A stretch of 64,000 nt of DNA, from assembly GCA_002452335.1 (NCBI GenBank), contig DKFJ01000008.1, forward strand, positions 1-64,000, written 5' to 3'. The number at the start of each line of letters is the position of its first letter. The first letter of the stretch is position 1. Below are positions 1 to 8,280 of the stretch, piece by piece. The stretch is from Deferribacteraceae bacterium UBA6799. GTDB taxonomy: Bacteria; Chrysiogenota; Deferribacteres; Deferribacterales; Geovibrionaceae. Made by a program: the position numbers and the translations under genes. Below the pieces are notes generated by a model. The model saw only the letters and a list, made by a program, of their open reading frames with translations. It was not told the DNA's origin and searched no databases.

Positions 1-66
1 AACCCGCCATGTCAATACCTTTTTTTAAAGTTTCTAACATCTTTTTTACCGGCTTAATCAGCCCAT

Positions 67-88
67 AAAAAACCGCTCGTCTGAGCGG
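67..88 (-). terminator. Intrinsic terminator, leftward
   Basis: Read on the minus strand, CCGCTC pairs with GAGCGG around an AGAC loop and is followed by six T residues. It lies more than 300 bases downstream of the leftward 860-residue exported-protein gene, so it may end that transcript or act in the leader of a gene left of the window. Confidence 0.7.
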
Positions 89-94
89 ATGGTG

Positions 95-123
95 AGCTTA
101 CTAAATCCAGCCCACGTTGTCAA
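95..123 (-). promoter_or_regulatory. Candidate leftward promoter
   Basis: On the minus strand TTGACA (118..123) is followed after 17 bases by TAAGCT (95..100). The -10 is imperfect. The predicted start would fall almost on the terminator hairpin at 67..88, an arrangement that could be an attenuator or coincidence. Confidence 0.35.
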
Positions 124-141
124 TTACTTTTTAACACTTTT

Positions 142-170
142 CTTAAAAAGTTCGTCCTGAACTTTTTAAG
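142..170. terminator. Perfect 12-bp hairpin, possible bidirectional terminator
   Basis: CTTAAAAAGTTC pairs exactly with GAACTTTTTAAG around a GTCCT loop. The A-run on one arm and T-run on the other would let it terminate transcription from either side. The GC content of the stem is low, so termination strength is uncertain. Confidence 0.4.
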
Positions 171-419
171 CTAACGCTAAGCTCGGAATAAATCCTCGCT
201 ACACTCACACTACTGTCAATTTTAATAGCAAAGCTCTTAAAATCTCCATCCGTGAGACACGTCCTGTGTCTAAAGTCTAACATCTTTGTTCCGCTCTGAG
301 CCGACATCCGTTCAGGGTCGCTTTCGAGCGGAAGGAAGTTATATCGAATTAAATATAACAAGTCAACCTATTATTTGATTTTTATTTCTTTTTATTTTTA
401 CACCCATATTACAAATTAC

Positions 420-3002
420 TTATCTCGGCAGCCTCATTATGTATTCCTGCTCAGACATCTGAAAATCACCGTTTCCCGCGCCTGTCGGAACCCATGGTGT
501 ATAGTTGTTTCCGAGATTAATCTCTCTGGTCATCATTTTTTGGCAAAACTCTTTTGCCTTATCGTATGTCCCAGGCCCCGCTGCCGCAATCCAATTTCTA
601 TACGTATCGTAACCTGTCCCTATATTTCTATGGTACTTACCATAGACGCCTGTCCTCGGGCGCCCCTTCACAACTTCGCATTTATCAGGAAACATAAGCT
701 CTTTGTTCATTGTCATCAAGGCGTAGTAATCAGGTGCAGATCCTGATGACACTGTATAGCCGGAACTGCTTCCTCCTTTTTTAGCATAGACGGCATCTCT
801 AAGATTCTTATCAACATAGCCTCTGCGGCAAAGATATTCAGCCCATTCCCTGTCACAATCATTTCCTGATGATCTGCTCAGCATGTTTTTTATACTGTCA
901 AGGGTTCCTGAACTCAGCTTTTCTTCATAGCTTTTAAGCTGGTAAGCGTTCATCCGCCCTATATCGTCAATCTCTTTTTTGTCTGACTTACTCACAACAT
1001 CATTAGTGTAGTTGTTAAAATACGGTTTCATACAGTTTGAGGTATACTCACTTACAATATTATTAAGCATGCGCCGCAATCTGCGGACTCCTCCGATATT
1101 TTCCGTTGTACTGCCCGCCGCCGCATACTGCTGTTGCGCTGTATACTGACCACCCTGTCCGACATTCTGCGCAGATGGCGGCACATATGTCACCTTCGGC
1201 TGCATGGCGGCAGCCTGCTCTTTGCTGACAGGATCAAGAATCCTGTTAAGCACTGTAACATCCCTGAACCCCATAGCCTTTCGCCCTTCAGCATCTGTCA
1301 CCACAACGGCAAGCGATCTGTTGCCGCTCGCCACTGGGGTAAATGCTAACTGATTACCGCCCAGCGGGACTACCTCTCCTGCATTTTTCTGCGTATCTAT
1401 ACGAAACGGAGCCTTCATCTGCCGGGGAACCTGATAGCTGTATGTGGTTTGTTTTCCTTCCTCTGTACCACTCGGCCCTATGAGCGTAAGCTGATAGAAC
1501 ATCGGGGTGAAGGACAGCGGCTCAGCCTCTGCTTTCTCCCCGCCCGAGCTGAGGCTCACCTCGGCCTTATACTTAACACCTTCCGGCAACACCGCGTTAC
1601 CAAGAGAAAAACTTATCCTTCCGACGCCGTTCTTCGTATTCTGCTCACTCCCTGCCTGATAAACTGTCTTTCCGGCGGCATCTTTGATAATCAGCTCACC
1701 TTTCACAGTTCCAGTTCCTGTATAATCCGCCTGAAGGAACTGAGCCTCACGGCTGAGGGGGTCTCGGTTTATCCTGCGTGTACCCTGCGCGTCCTGACTG
1801 AGATATATTCTCGATACAGAAAGCGCACTGCCCACAGTGAATGCCTGACGGGAACTCTGACAGTCTGCCCTGATACATCTGGACAGCTGAGCATAGTATC
1901 CGCCTGTTGGCAGATCATCTATACGAAAACGCATTCCGGTGTTATGTACTTTATCGCCGTCATGGATACGGGTCACCTTTTGCAGACCCTCCACAGGAGT
2001 GCCGTCATTTCTGAAAACCTGCCAGCGGAGCTGTACGATCTCGCCATTATATACATAAGGCACAAAAAGGTTTGACTCAAATGCCAGTATGTCGCCTGTC
2101 CCCACCGGTCCTTTTATCGGCTTACCGCCATAGTTGTCTTTTGTGACTATTATATGGAACATCATCTTCTGCTGTTTCTTGAGCCCGGCGACTGTCTGCT
2201 CATAAAATTTACGCCTCTGCTCAAGCATAATATCCTCACGCACCCGTCTGAAAGTAGTCATTATATAACTCTGCTGATCCATCACAGCTCGATCCAGGAA
2301 GCCGTCGAAAATCTCACGATCGTTCTTCGGCGCTTTGCCGAAAACATGAATGAGCAGATATTTGTTCTTTCTGATCATCAGTTCATCGTCCGGATTTGTG
2401 TTCATCCAGAGGGTGAACATTCTATCCTCCATCAACTTCATGGACTTATAGCCGTCCGAACCCGGTCTCAGATAGGATGTCGGAAGATATGGTTTCTTGT
2501 TCACCGCCTGATTCACTACTGTGTCATTCAGCACGTTCACAACATCCTTATAGGCTTTGGTGGCATAAAGATCCTGCGACCAGTTGGCAAGCATCGCCTC
2601 AAAAGATGTCTTTACAGCGCTGTGCAGAGCCATATAGCTTCCCAGCATCGGCCACATCTTGGTTATGATATCATCCGCCGTCTGCCCTGCCAGCTTGTCC
2701 CATTCGCCTTTATATACAGAATCAAAGACGCCGTATACCTTCAGCGCCTGAGATATCTGAAGCGATCCGAGCTTCGTATCGGTTTTTAGCTCGAGTATTA
2801 TATTGCCGTCATTGTCATATACGTTCTCCGCCACAGAGAGCAGAGCGCCGCCCAGCTTGCCCCAGCCGTCCTTATAATCAGCGGGGAGTTTCTGTATATC
2901 ATCCTGAAGCAGCGGAGGAGTTTTAACAGGAGCGGCATATGAGACCGCCGCAGTCATAATAAAACATATCAGCGCCAGAAGCACAGTAAATCCTACACGC
3001 AT
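420..3002 (-). CDS. Large exported protein of unknown function
   Basis: The 860-residue product has a clear Sec signal peptide (basic MRV start, hydrophobic stretch to about residue 22, cleavage near SYAA), so it should be exported. The first 330 residues look alpha-helical; the middle (about 330-640) reads like beta-rich repeats with short glycine turns. A low-complexity Gln/Ala linker follows near 650-680. The C-terminal 200 residues carry several cysteines that could form disulfides in the periplasm. I do not recognise a family. It starts 16 bases after the upstream lipoprotein gene ends, so the two are very likely one transcript and may act together at the cell surface. No catalytic motif is visible. 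Confidence 0.85.
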   Translation of the reverse strand: MRVGFTVLLALICFIMTAAVSYAAPVKTPPLLQDDIQKLPADYKDGWGKLGGALLSVAENVYDNDGNIILELKTDTKLGSLQISQALKVYGVFDSVYKGEWDKLAGQTADDIITKMWPMLGSYMALHSAVKTSFEAMLANWSQDLYATKAYKDVVNVLNDTVVNQAVNKKPYLPTSYLRPGSDGYKSMKLMEDRMFTLWMNTNPDDELMIRKNKYLLIHVFGKAPKNDREIFDGFLDRAVMDQQSYIMTTFRRVREDIMLEQRRKFYEQTVAGLKKQQKMMFHIIVTKDNYGGKPIKGPVGTGDILAFESNLFVPYVYNGEIVQLRWQVFRNDGTPVEGLQKVTRIHDGDKVHNTGMRFRIDDLPTGGYYAQLSRCIRADCQSSRQAFTVGSALSVSRIYLSQDAQGTRRINRDPLSREAQFLQADYTGTGTVKGELIIKDAAGKTVYQAGSEQNTKNGVGRISFSLGNAVLPEGVKYKAEVSLSSGGEKAEAEPLSFTPMFYQLTLIGPSGTEEGKQTTYSYQVPRQMKAPFRIDTQKNAGEVVPLGGNQLAFTPVASGNRSLAVVVTDAEGRKAMGFRDVTVLNRILDPVSKEQAAAMQPKVTYVPPSAQNVGQGGQYTAQQQYAAAGSTTENIGGVRRLRRMLNNIVSEYTSNCMKPYFNNYTNDVVSKSDKKEIDDIGRMNAYQLKSYEEKLSSGTLDSIKNMLSRSSGNDCDREWAEYLCRRGYVDKNLRDAVYAKKGGSSSGYTVSSGSAPDYYALMTMNKELMFPDKCEVVKGRPRTGVYGKYHRNIGTGYDTYRNWIAAAGPGTYDKAKEFCQKMMTREINLGNNYTPWVPTGAGNGDFQMSEQEYIMRLPR

Positions 3003-3018
3003 GAAAACCTCCTGTTTT

Positions 3019-3837
3019 TCAGTCCAGAAGGGTTGCGCCCGAACCCTTCTCTTCTACAGGCTGCCCGTCCTTCTCGTTCAGGTTTTCTATCACTATGCCA
3101 GAGGAAGGATCTATATCTGTTATCATTTCCCTAAGCCTTTTGAGGTCTTCTTCAGGCGGGTTTTTTTTAAGTTTAAAATATTCAACCGCTTTGTTGAAGT
3201 CTCTGACATAGTCCGCCATATCGTTATCGTGTATCATAACTCCACGTATTCCCAGACTAAGCAGAACCGGAATATGCGCAACATAGTCCTGCGTTCTGAG
3301 GGCATATTTCGCGTCTGGGACATCAGCGCCCATCACTGCGTCTGTCTTATACTGCCTCAGAACCGTACTGCCGTCTTTTACAGTTATGACTGTTTCAAAT
3401 CCCGATATAGATGGGTTAGGAGCATAAGAGGCGATCTCTATTTTCTGCTTTCCCGTGCTGAATTTCTTCGTTGCCATCCATGCGTAAAGATTGGAGTCCC
3501 AGACAAATCCCGCTTTCTGAGATGTTTTATACCTCATCTGACTACGCAGTCTGGAATAGTCTACAGTGATTCCCAGATCTCTTTTGAGCAGATCGTCCAA
3601 ACTGCCGCCAAACATCGGATTCATGGTTCCGCTCATATAAGGTCCGGCAAGCTGATCAAACAGCGCCTTGGATGCCGCCGCCGGCTGCGGCGCCACCATC
3701 AGCTCTATTTTAGCTATTTCAAACTTTTTACCAGCGACGCTCTGAGCGTCACCCGGCGAAACAGACGCTCCGTCTCCGGCGCATCCGCCGAATAAAACCA
3801 AAAAAGCGAATATCGCAACCATCTTAATAATCTTCAT
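3019..3837 (-). CDS. Putative lipoprotein of unknown function
   Basis: The 272-residue product begins with a lysine-containing n-region, a hydrophobic core and a lipobox ending LFGGC at residue 19, so it is predicted to be lipidated by Lgt. The rest is soluble-looking, with a Pro/Lys/Glu-rich stretch near residue 230 and an acidic tail. I recognise no enzymatic motif. It is the first gene of a two-gene leftward unit with the 860-residue exported protein, 16 bases apart; a membrane-anchored partner for that protein is a reasonable guess. Upstream is a 144-base gap holding the fba terminator, so it probably has its own promoter there. Confidence 0.85.
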   Translation of the reverse strand: MKIIKMVAIFAFLVLFGGCAGDGASVSPGDAQSVAGKKFEIAKIELMVAPQPAAASKALFDQLAGPYMSGTMNPMFGGSLDDLLKRDLGITVDYSRLRSQMRYKTSQKAGFVWDSNLYAWMATKKFSTGKQKIEIASYAPNPSISGFETVITVKDGSTVLRQYKTDAVMGADVPDAKYALRTQDYVAHIPVLLSLGIRGVMIHDNDMADYVRDFNKAVEYFKLKKNPPEEDLKRLREMITDIDPSSGIVIENLNEKDGQPVEEKGSGATLLD

Positions 3838-3928
3838 ATTGATAACCCTGCCTGATCAGAATAAATCAAGCATACCATAATATTTCATGCATCAAATGTT
3901 AATATTCACTTTTTCTCCATAATCAGAC

Positions 3929-3957
3929 AAAAAAAAAGGGCGGTAAAAACCGCCCTT
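3929..3957 (-). terminator. Intrinsic terminator of the fba unit
   Basis: On the minus strand AAGGGCGGT pairs with ACCGCCCTT around four T residues and is followed by a run of T. It sits directly downstream of fba. Confidence 0.9.
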
Positions 3958-3981
3958 AATTATAATATTGTCCTGGAAATA

Positions 3982-4956
3982 TTATGCTTTTCCGGCAGAG
4001 CCCAGAACGTTTTCGTTCTTTGCGGAATACATTTTTATAAGTTCCGCTCTGGCGGGTTTCAGATATTCTCTGGGGTCAAACTTTGACGGGTTCTGCGCCA
4101 TGAATTCTCTGATCTTCGCTGTGAAGGCGAGACGTCCGTCTGAGTCGATGTTTATCTTGCACACAGCGCTGGCGGCCGCTTTTCTGAGCTGCTCCTCCGG
4201 AACGCCAACAGCGTTCTCCATCTTGCCGCCGTATTTGTTGATCATATCTACATACTCGGGCAGGACACTGGAAGCGCCGTGCAGAACTATCGGGAATCCG
4301 GGGATGCGTTTCTCGCACTCCTCAAGGATATCAAACCTGAGAGGGGGAACGGATTCGCCCGGTTTCACTTTGAATTTATAAGCGCCATGGGATGTGCCGA
4401 TGGAAATAGCCAGCGAGTCCACGCCAGTCTTTTCCACAAACTCTACTACCTGATCAGGGTCTGTGTAATGTGAGTGCTCTGAAGACACATCGTCCTCTAT
4501 CCCCGCCAGAACGCCCAGCTCGCCCTCAACTGTTACGCCGAACTGGTGAGCGTACTCAACCACTTTCTTTGTAACGGCGATGTTCTCCTCGAAAGAGTGA
4601 TGTGAACCGTCTATCATAACGCTGGAAAAACCGAAGTCCACACAGCTTTTGCATGTTTCGAAGGTATCGCCGTGATCCAGATGCAGAGCTATCGGGATTT
4701 CATATCCCAGCTCTTTGGCATAGTTCACTGCGCCCAGAGCCATATAGCGGAGCATAGTAGCGTTTGCGTAGTCTCTGGCGCCTTTGGACACCTGAAGAAT
4801 AACCGGTGATTTTGTCTGAACACAGGCTGTTATGATAGCCTGAAGCTGTTCCAGGTTGTTAAAGTTATAGGCGGGAATGGCGTATTTACCATCCATCGCC
4901 TTTTTAAACATTTCTTTCGTGTTTACAAGTCCAAGCTCTTTGTAGCTTACTGCCAT
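3982..4956 (-). CDS. fba: Class II fructose-bisphosphate aldolase
   Basis: The 324-residue protein matches zinc-dependent class II fructose-1,6-bisphosphate aldolases, which interconvert fructose 1,6-bisphosphate with dihydroxyacetone phosphate and glyceraldehyde 3-phosphate in cytosolic glycolysis and gluconeogenesis. Visible signatures are NFNNLEQLQA near residue 31, the HLDHGD motif with zinc and catalytic residues near 90, GSHH near 115, and the phosphate-binding HGASS near 225. Length is typical of the family. The start follows GGAGTGAATT closely. It lies 11 bases behind a flavodoxin-like reductase gene in the same direction, so the two are probably cotranscribed, and a strong terminator follows. 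Confidence 0.96.
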   Translation of the reverse strand: MAVSYKELGLVNTKEMFKKAMDGKYAIPAYNFNNLEQLQAIITACVQTKSPVILQVSKGARDYANATMLRYMALGAVNYAKELGYEIPIALHLDHGDTFETCKSCVDFGFSSVMIDGSHHSFEENIAVTKKVVEYAHQFGVTVEGELGVLAGIEDDVSSEHSHYTDPDQVVEFVEKTGVDSLAISIGTSHGAYKFKVKPGESVPPLRFDILEECEKRIPGFPIVLHGASSVLPEYVDMINKYGGKMENAVGVPEEQLRKAAASAVCKINIDSDGRLAFTAKIREFMAQNPSKFDPREYLKPARAELIKMYSAKNENVLGSAGKA

Positions 4957-4967
4957 AATTCACTCCT

Positions 4968-5507
4968 TTATACAAACATACTTAATGACATGGATATCTC
5001 TTCCATCTTGAGCCTCGCTCCCTCTGTATCCGCTCCCCGGCACGAAGGAACGACAATTCCGTAGTATTTGAAGCCGAGCATATTGCAGAACCCTTTGACC
5101 CAGTCCAGTGTGCTCTGCCCGTGGCTTCTGTTGGCGGATCCCTGTGTGAAAATGAAAAAGAATTTTTTAGGGGATTCGAATCTGGGGCGTCCGCTCTTGT
5201 TCAGGAACACATAAAATCTGTCCAGAAACAGTTTCGCCAGACCGGACATGAAGCTGAAATAGTTCGGAGCGATAAAGATGATAAGGTCGCTGTCGTGAAC
5301 GGCGGTCATAGCATCTCTCAATCCCTCTTCCACCATTTCCGGTTTGAAGACATCGCTGTCTCTGAACTCATTTATATAGTCATGACAGAACGCGAGAGCG
5401 TTAAGTTCGATAACGGCGCTTCCCTCATATTTCTGAGAGAGCTTTTCGGCAATATAGTTGCCGTTTCCGTCATGTTTTGAAGCAGCGTTTATTATAACAG
5501 TGTTCAT
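4968..5507 (-). CDS. Flavodoxin-fold NAD(P)H-dependent FMN reductase family protein
   Basis: The 179-residue protein has the fold signature of the NADPH-dependent FMN reductase/flavodoxin-like superfamily: a beta-strand MNTVIINAAS, a phosphate-binding loop region KHDGNGNYIA, and DLIIFIAPNYFSFMSGLAKLF around residues 73-93, which matches the flavin-contacting 'APxYxxxxxxxxKxFxDR' pattern. TQGSANRSHG near 121 is the usual third flavin loop. The open frame runs further upstream, but the flavoprotein fold begins at the ATG at 5505..5507, which has a GGGGG-containing ribosome site just before it. The substrate is unknown. It precedes fba by 11 bases. Confidence 0.88.
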   Translation of the reverse strand: MNTVIINAASKHDGNGNYIAEKLSQKYEGSAVIELNALAFCHDYINEFRDSDVFKPEMVEEGLRDAMTAVHDSDLIIFIAPNYFSFMSGLAKLFLDRFYVFLNKSGRPRFESPKKFFFIFTQGSANRSHGQSTLDWVKGFCNMLGFKYYGIVVPSCRGADTEGARLKMEEISMSLSMFV

Positions 5508-5561
5508 ATCCGCACCCCCATACATTTTAACCGCACAGGGGCGAGGTTTCAACAAAAATTG

Positions 5562-5591
5562 TTGACATGACAGCATTATTTTATCCATAAT
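5562..5591 (+). promoter_or_regulatory. Promoter for the PEP-utilising-like gene
   Basis: TTGACA (5562..5567), an 18-base spacer, then CATAAT (5586..5591). The expected start point coincides with the ATG at 5598, leaving no room for a Shine-Dalgarno sequence, so the mRNA may be leaderless. Confidence 0.55.
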
Positions 5592-5597
5592 CTGCTG

Positions 5598-7310
5598 ATG
5601 GAAAGCCTTATACAGAAAATATCCGACGCCGGAATCAGAACTGATGAAACACTGAAAGCAGACATTACCGCTCTGCCCCAGTATCTGGGCAGTTTCGGTT
5701 TTTTTCATCTGAAAGCTGAAAAATGGGAAACTGTTCTTGTGAAAGGTGTTTTCAAAGGCAACATCCGGAAGATCAGAGGCGAGACGCCCTATGAGGATAA
5801 AATCCTGAACGAACTGGCGCAGACTCTGGCAGACATAGAAAGATGTCTGAGACAGCCGGCGGAAGTTCGGCTGACCCATGACGGCGAGCACTTTATCATA
5901 GTATCCGCCGAAACAAGAAAACAGCCGTTCATTCCCAAAGACGCCAGAAACTTCCACATACCGTCGCCGCTGACCCCGGTGGAAGCGTCGCTGGGAAGAA
6001 ACGCCGGAATAAACGAAAAGCACCTTTTCGCTAAAAGTCCTTTCGCCTCTTTCATCGGCGAAACCCTGAGCCCTTTCGCTAACTCTCTGATGGAAAATCT
6101 TACCGATGTCATAAATCCGCTCTTCATGAGCTCCGCCATAAAGACACACTCCCCTTCTATAAAACTGCTGTACGGCAGAATGTATATGAATATCACAAAT
6201 GCTGACACCATCACTTCCGCCTTTTACGCTAAGCCGGATTTCTTTTATATGAATTTTCTGCCTGCGGTTTTCCGGACAATAGCCAAGCCGTCTTACGATA
6301 TCCCTAACTTAAGCGTTCTGGATATAAACGACGGAGAGTTCGACGAGGCGCTGACCGATATATCCAAAGCGGCGCAGGAGCTGACCAGAGAGACGCTCTT
6401 TTCCGAGGACTTCATGCAGACAGCAGCTCTGTGCTTCATGACATGGGAAATGGCGTATCTGAAGCTGTGGCAGAGCTTCACGGAGCTTCTCAGGCTGGTC
6501 AGGGATACCGACACCGCCATGAGGCACCTATACAAGACAAAACCCGGATGCGTGCTGTCAGAGGCACAGGAGCTGATGCCCTCTTTTGATCCGGCGCATG
6601 AGCCGGCAGGGTTTACTATACCGGAACACACGGCTATTCAGCCAGAAGATATGTTTAAAACGCTCCCTTCAGCTAAAAGGATGCTTACTTCAAAAGCAAA
6701 ATATATAAAAATTCTTTCAGAAGCACACAAGGCGCTGGATGATCTGGACAGGGTATTTCTGAGCGCTTCCGCACTGACACTGAAAGTCAGGACTCTGGTT
6801 CTGGAGCTGGGCGCCGATATGGTGGAAAACCAGATTTTGACAGACCCCAACGATGTCTTCTATCTGGAATACACAGAGATCAAAAACATCGCCGATGATT
6901 CCTTCTACGGCAATATTCCCTTCACTCTGAATTTCCGCAAATGGCAGAACCACAGACAGTCCTCTCTCTGCATGCCGGCGTATCTCTTCGAAAAAGACGT
7001 GGAAAATATACCTGAGATCGTAAAAAATCAGATAGAAAAATCAGAAAATACAAAAAGCATCCCCTGCCAGTCATTCTTTCACAAAGAACAGACCACAGAA
7101 AATTATATATGCAGGAACAGCTTCTTCATCTCCGACATTCAAATGGCGGAAGGAAAGGAAGCGGTGATAGCTGAATCCGCCTCTGTATTCTCATACATCG
7201 CAAGATATTGCGCCGTCACGGACACGCCTCTTTATACAGGCGCCAGATACGCCGCTCTGTTGACACGGGACAAAAAGATCACTTTTGAAAAAGACAGCCT
7301 GAAGATATAA
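5598..7310 (+). CDS. Degenerate PEP-utilising/PEP-synthase-like protein, function unknown
   Basis: The 570-residue protein is cytosolic, with no signal or membrane segment. Several stretches recall the non-ATP-grasp part of pyruvate phosphate dikinase/PEP synthase-like proteins: FIGETLSPFANSLMENLTDV near 152, LLYGRMYMNITN near 188, and a run LTDPNDVFYLEYTEI near 413 that resembles the family's 'DPDDVFFL' motif. The C-terminus (ARYCAVTDTPLYTGARYAAL, then a KKITFE strand) resembles the mobile phosphohistidine domain, but the usual 'SHAA' catalytic histidine motif is not there. No ATP-grasp domain is present. If the similarity is real, this is a non-catalytic or repurposed member. It stands alone between convergent and divergent neighbours and ends at a strong terminator. 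Confidence 0.75.
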   Translation: MESLIQKISDAGIRTDETLKADITALPQYLGSFGFFHLKAEKWETVLVKGVFKGNIRKIRGETPYEDKILNELAQTLADIERCLRQPAEVRLTHDGEHFIIVSAETRKQPFIPKDARNFHIPSPLTPVEASLGRNAGINEKHLFAKSPFASFIGETLSPFANSLMENLTDVINPLFMSSAIKTHSPSIKLLYGRMYMNITNADTITSAFYAKPDFFYMNFLPAVFRTIAKPSYDIPNLSVLDINDGEFDEALTDISKAAQELTRETLFSEDFMQTAALCFMTWEMAYLKLWQSFTELLRLVRDTDTAMRHLYKTKPGCVLSEAQELMPSFDPAHEPAGFTIPEHTAIQPEDMFKTLPSAKRMLTSKAKYIKILSEAHKALDDLDRVFLSASALTLKVRTLVLELGADMVENQILTDPNDVFYLEYTEIKNIADDSFYGNIPFTLNFRKWQNHRQSSLCMPAYLFEKDVENIPEIVKNQIEKSENTKSIPCQSFFHKEQTTENYICRNSFFISDIQMAEGKEAVIAESASVFSYIARYCAVTDTPLYTGARYAALLTRDKKITFEKDSLKI

Positions 7311-7338
7311 AAAAACCGGAGCTTTTACTCCGGTTTTT
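7311..7338. terminator. Bidirectional intrinsic terminator
   Basis: AAAAACCGGAG pairs with CTCCGGTTTTT around a six-base loop, with A and T runs on the two arms. It serves the rightward gene ending at 7310 and the leftward FecR-domain gene. Its position three bases beyond a TAA at 7342 supports the longer, frameshifted end of that gene. Confidence 0.9.
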
Positions 7339-7341
7339 AAT

Positions 7342-7471
7342 TTATCTGATGATTATGTTTATATCCACGCTATGATTGCCGGTGCTCTGGGTATCTCCCG
7401 CTTCGCCGGAGATATCGCCTGTCAACCCGCCTATCGTTCCGCCTGTTCCGCTGAGTATTCCCTCGATATCA
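7342..7471 (-). other. Displaced C-terminal coding extension of the FecR-domain gene
   Basis: In the +1 frame after the annotated TGA, the minus strand stays open for about 43 codons (beginning GDIEGILSGTGG and ending VDINIIIR) and stops at TAA 7342..7344, just before the terminator. Its Gly/Ser/Thr-rich composition continues that of the upstream protein. The frame is closed upstream by a TAG within the GGTATAGGC stretch, so the shift must fall in the short GC-rich segment between there and the TGA, most simply the GCGGGG run. Confidence 0.6.
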
Positions 7472-8272
7472 CCCCGCTGAGGGAGGAGCGAATCCGCCGC
7501 CGCCTATACCGCCGCCGAAACCGCCGTCACCGCCCTGCTCCGGAGATACTCCTCCGAAGGCGCCAGCCTCGTCATCCACAGTGCCAGGCATACCTGGAAA
7601 CAGTAAAGAGCCTCCGCCAATAGGAAAGACCGAAGTACCGCCGGCTCCGACCGCCAGCCCCTGTCCGGGTGAAATAACCACAGGAGGGATTCCTCCCTGA
7701 CCGACTAAACCACCTTCCCCGGTGCCTCCGAGACCTCCGGGTCCGATGCCACCGCCTGAACCCTGCATCGGGTCACCAGATGGACCTACCGGCTGAAGCA
7801 GCGGTTGCACAAGGAGACTTCCGTTATAAAGCTCCATATTAAGTGCTGTGAGACCCTGCTGCATTCCCACCAGAGTACCCTTGACGCCTATGACGGCATT
7901 GGGTGTCTTGATCCTGAAGTCGCCTGCGACATCACGCATCTTTTCCACTCTGAAGAGCACCTTGCCGTTTTTCAGCTCTGTATTGTAGCCGTCTTTCGTC
8001 CTTCCGTTGCCGCTGAAAACAAGTCTGGATTTCTCGAATATTTTTATATCCGTGCCGTCATTCAGTTTCACCACGGCATAGCCTTTTCTTTTGGTTCTCA
8101 GAATATCTTTCAGAGACAGAACAGTTCCCGGCTTAGCCAGTTTTCCCATGACTGCGTTCCCCTGAACGATATCCACAGTTCCCTGAACTTCCACCACGGT
8201 GCCTGTTGTTTCCGCCGCATAGGCAAATGCGGCAAAACATATTACAATTAACGATATTATCAGTTTTTTCAT
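7469..8272 (-). CDS. FecR-domain exported protein with glycine-rich tail
   Basis: The 267-residue product has a signal peptide (residues 1-19, ending AYAA) followed by a FecR domain, recognisable from TGTVVEVQGTVDIVQ near 23, LSLKDILRTKRKGYAVVKLNDGT near 52, and FRIKTPNAVIGVKGT near 119. These domains are periplasmic or surface modules often found beside TPR/barrel proteins, not only in iron signalling. Residues 160-267 are strongly Gly/Pro-rich. It follows the TPR/beta-barrel gene by eight bases and should be cotranscribed with it. The stated stop looks premature: an extension in another frame runs to 7342, so the locus appears frameshifted. Confidence 0.85.
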   Translation of the reverse strand: MKKLIISLIVICFAAFAYAAETTGTVVEVQGTVDIVQGNAVMGKLAKPGTVLSLKDILRTKRKGYAVVKLNDGTDIKIFEKSRLVFSGNGRTKDGYNTELKNGKVLFRVEKMRDVAGDFRIKTPNAVIGVKGTLVGMQQGLTALNMELYNGSLLVQPLLQPVGPSGDPMQGSGGGIGPGGLGGTGEGGLVGQGGIPPVVISPGQGLAVGAGGTSVFPIGGGSLLFPGMPGTVDDEAGAFGGVSPEQGGDGGFGGGIGGGGFAPPSAG

Positions 8273-8280
8273 TGCGTCAC

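Larger units (their letters stand above)
1..419. other. Non-coding left-end regulatory region
   Basis: No convincing coding sequence is seen in these 419 bases. They hold a leftward intrinsic terminator (67..88), a TTGACA/TAAGCT leftward promoter candidate, a second leftward TTGACA at 10..15 whose -10 would lie outside the window, and several perfect inverted repeats. Two of these hairpins (142..170 and 255..271) share the same GTCCT loop. Repeated leftward TTGACA boxes suggest a strongly transcribed gene just left of the window, perhaps a stable-RNA gene; that is an inference. Confidence 0.5.

Noticed and set aside
7469..7471. TGA at the end of the FecR-domain gene as another selenocysteine codon
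   Set aside because: Reading through in the same frame gives an Arg-rich sequence and a quick stop, whereas the +1 frame gives composition-matched sequence up to the terminator.
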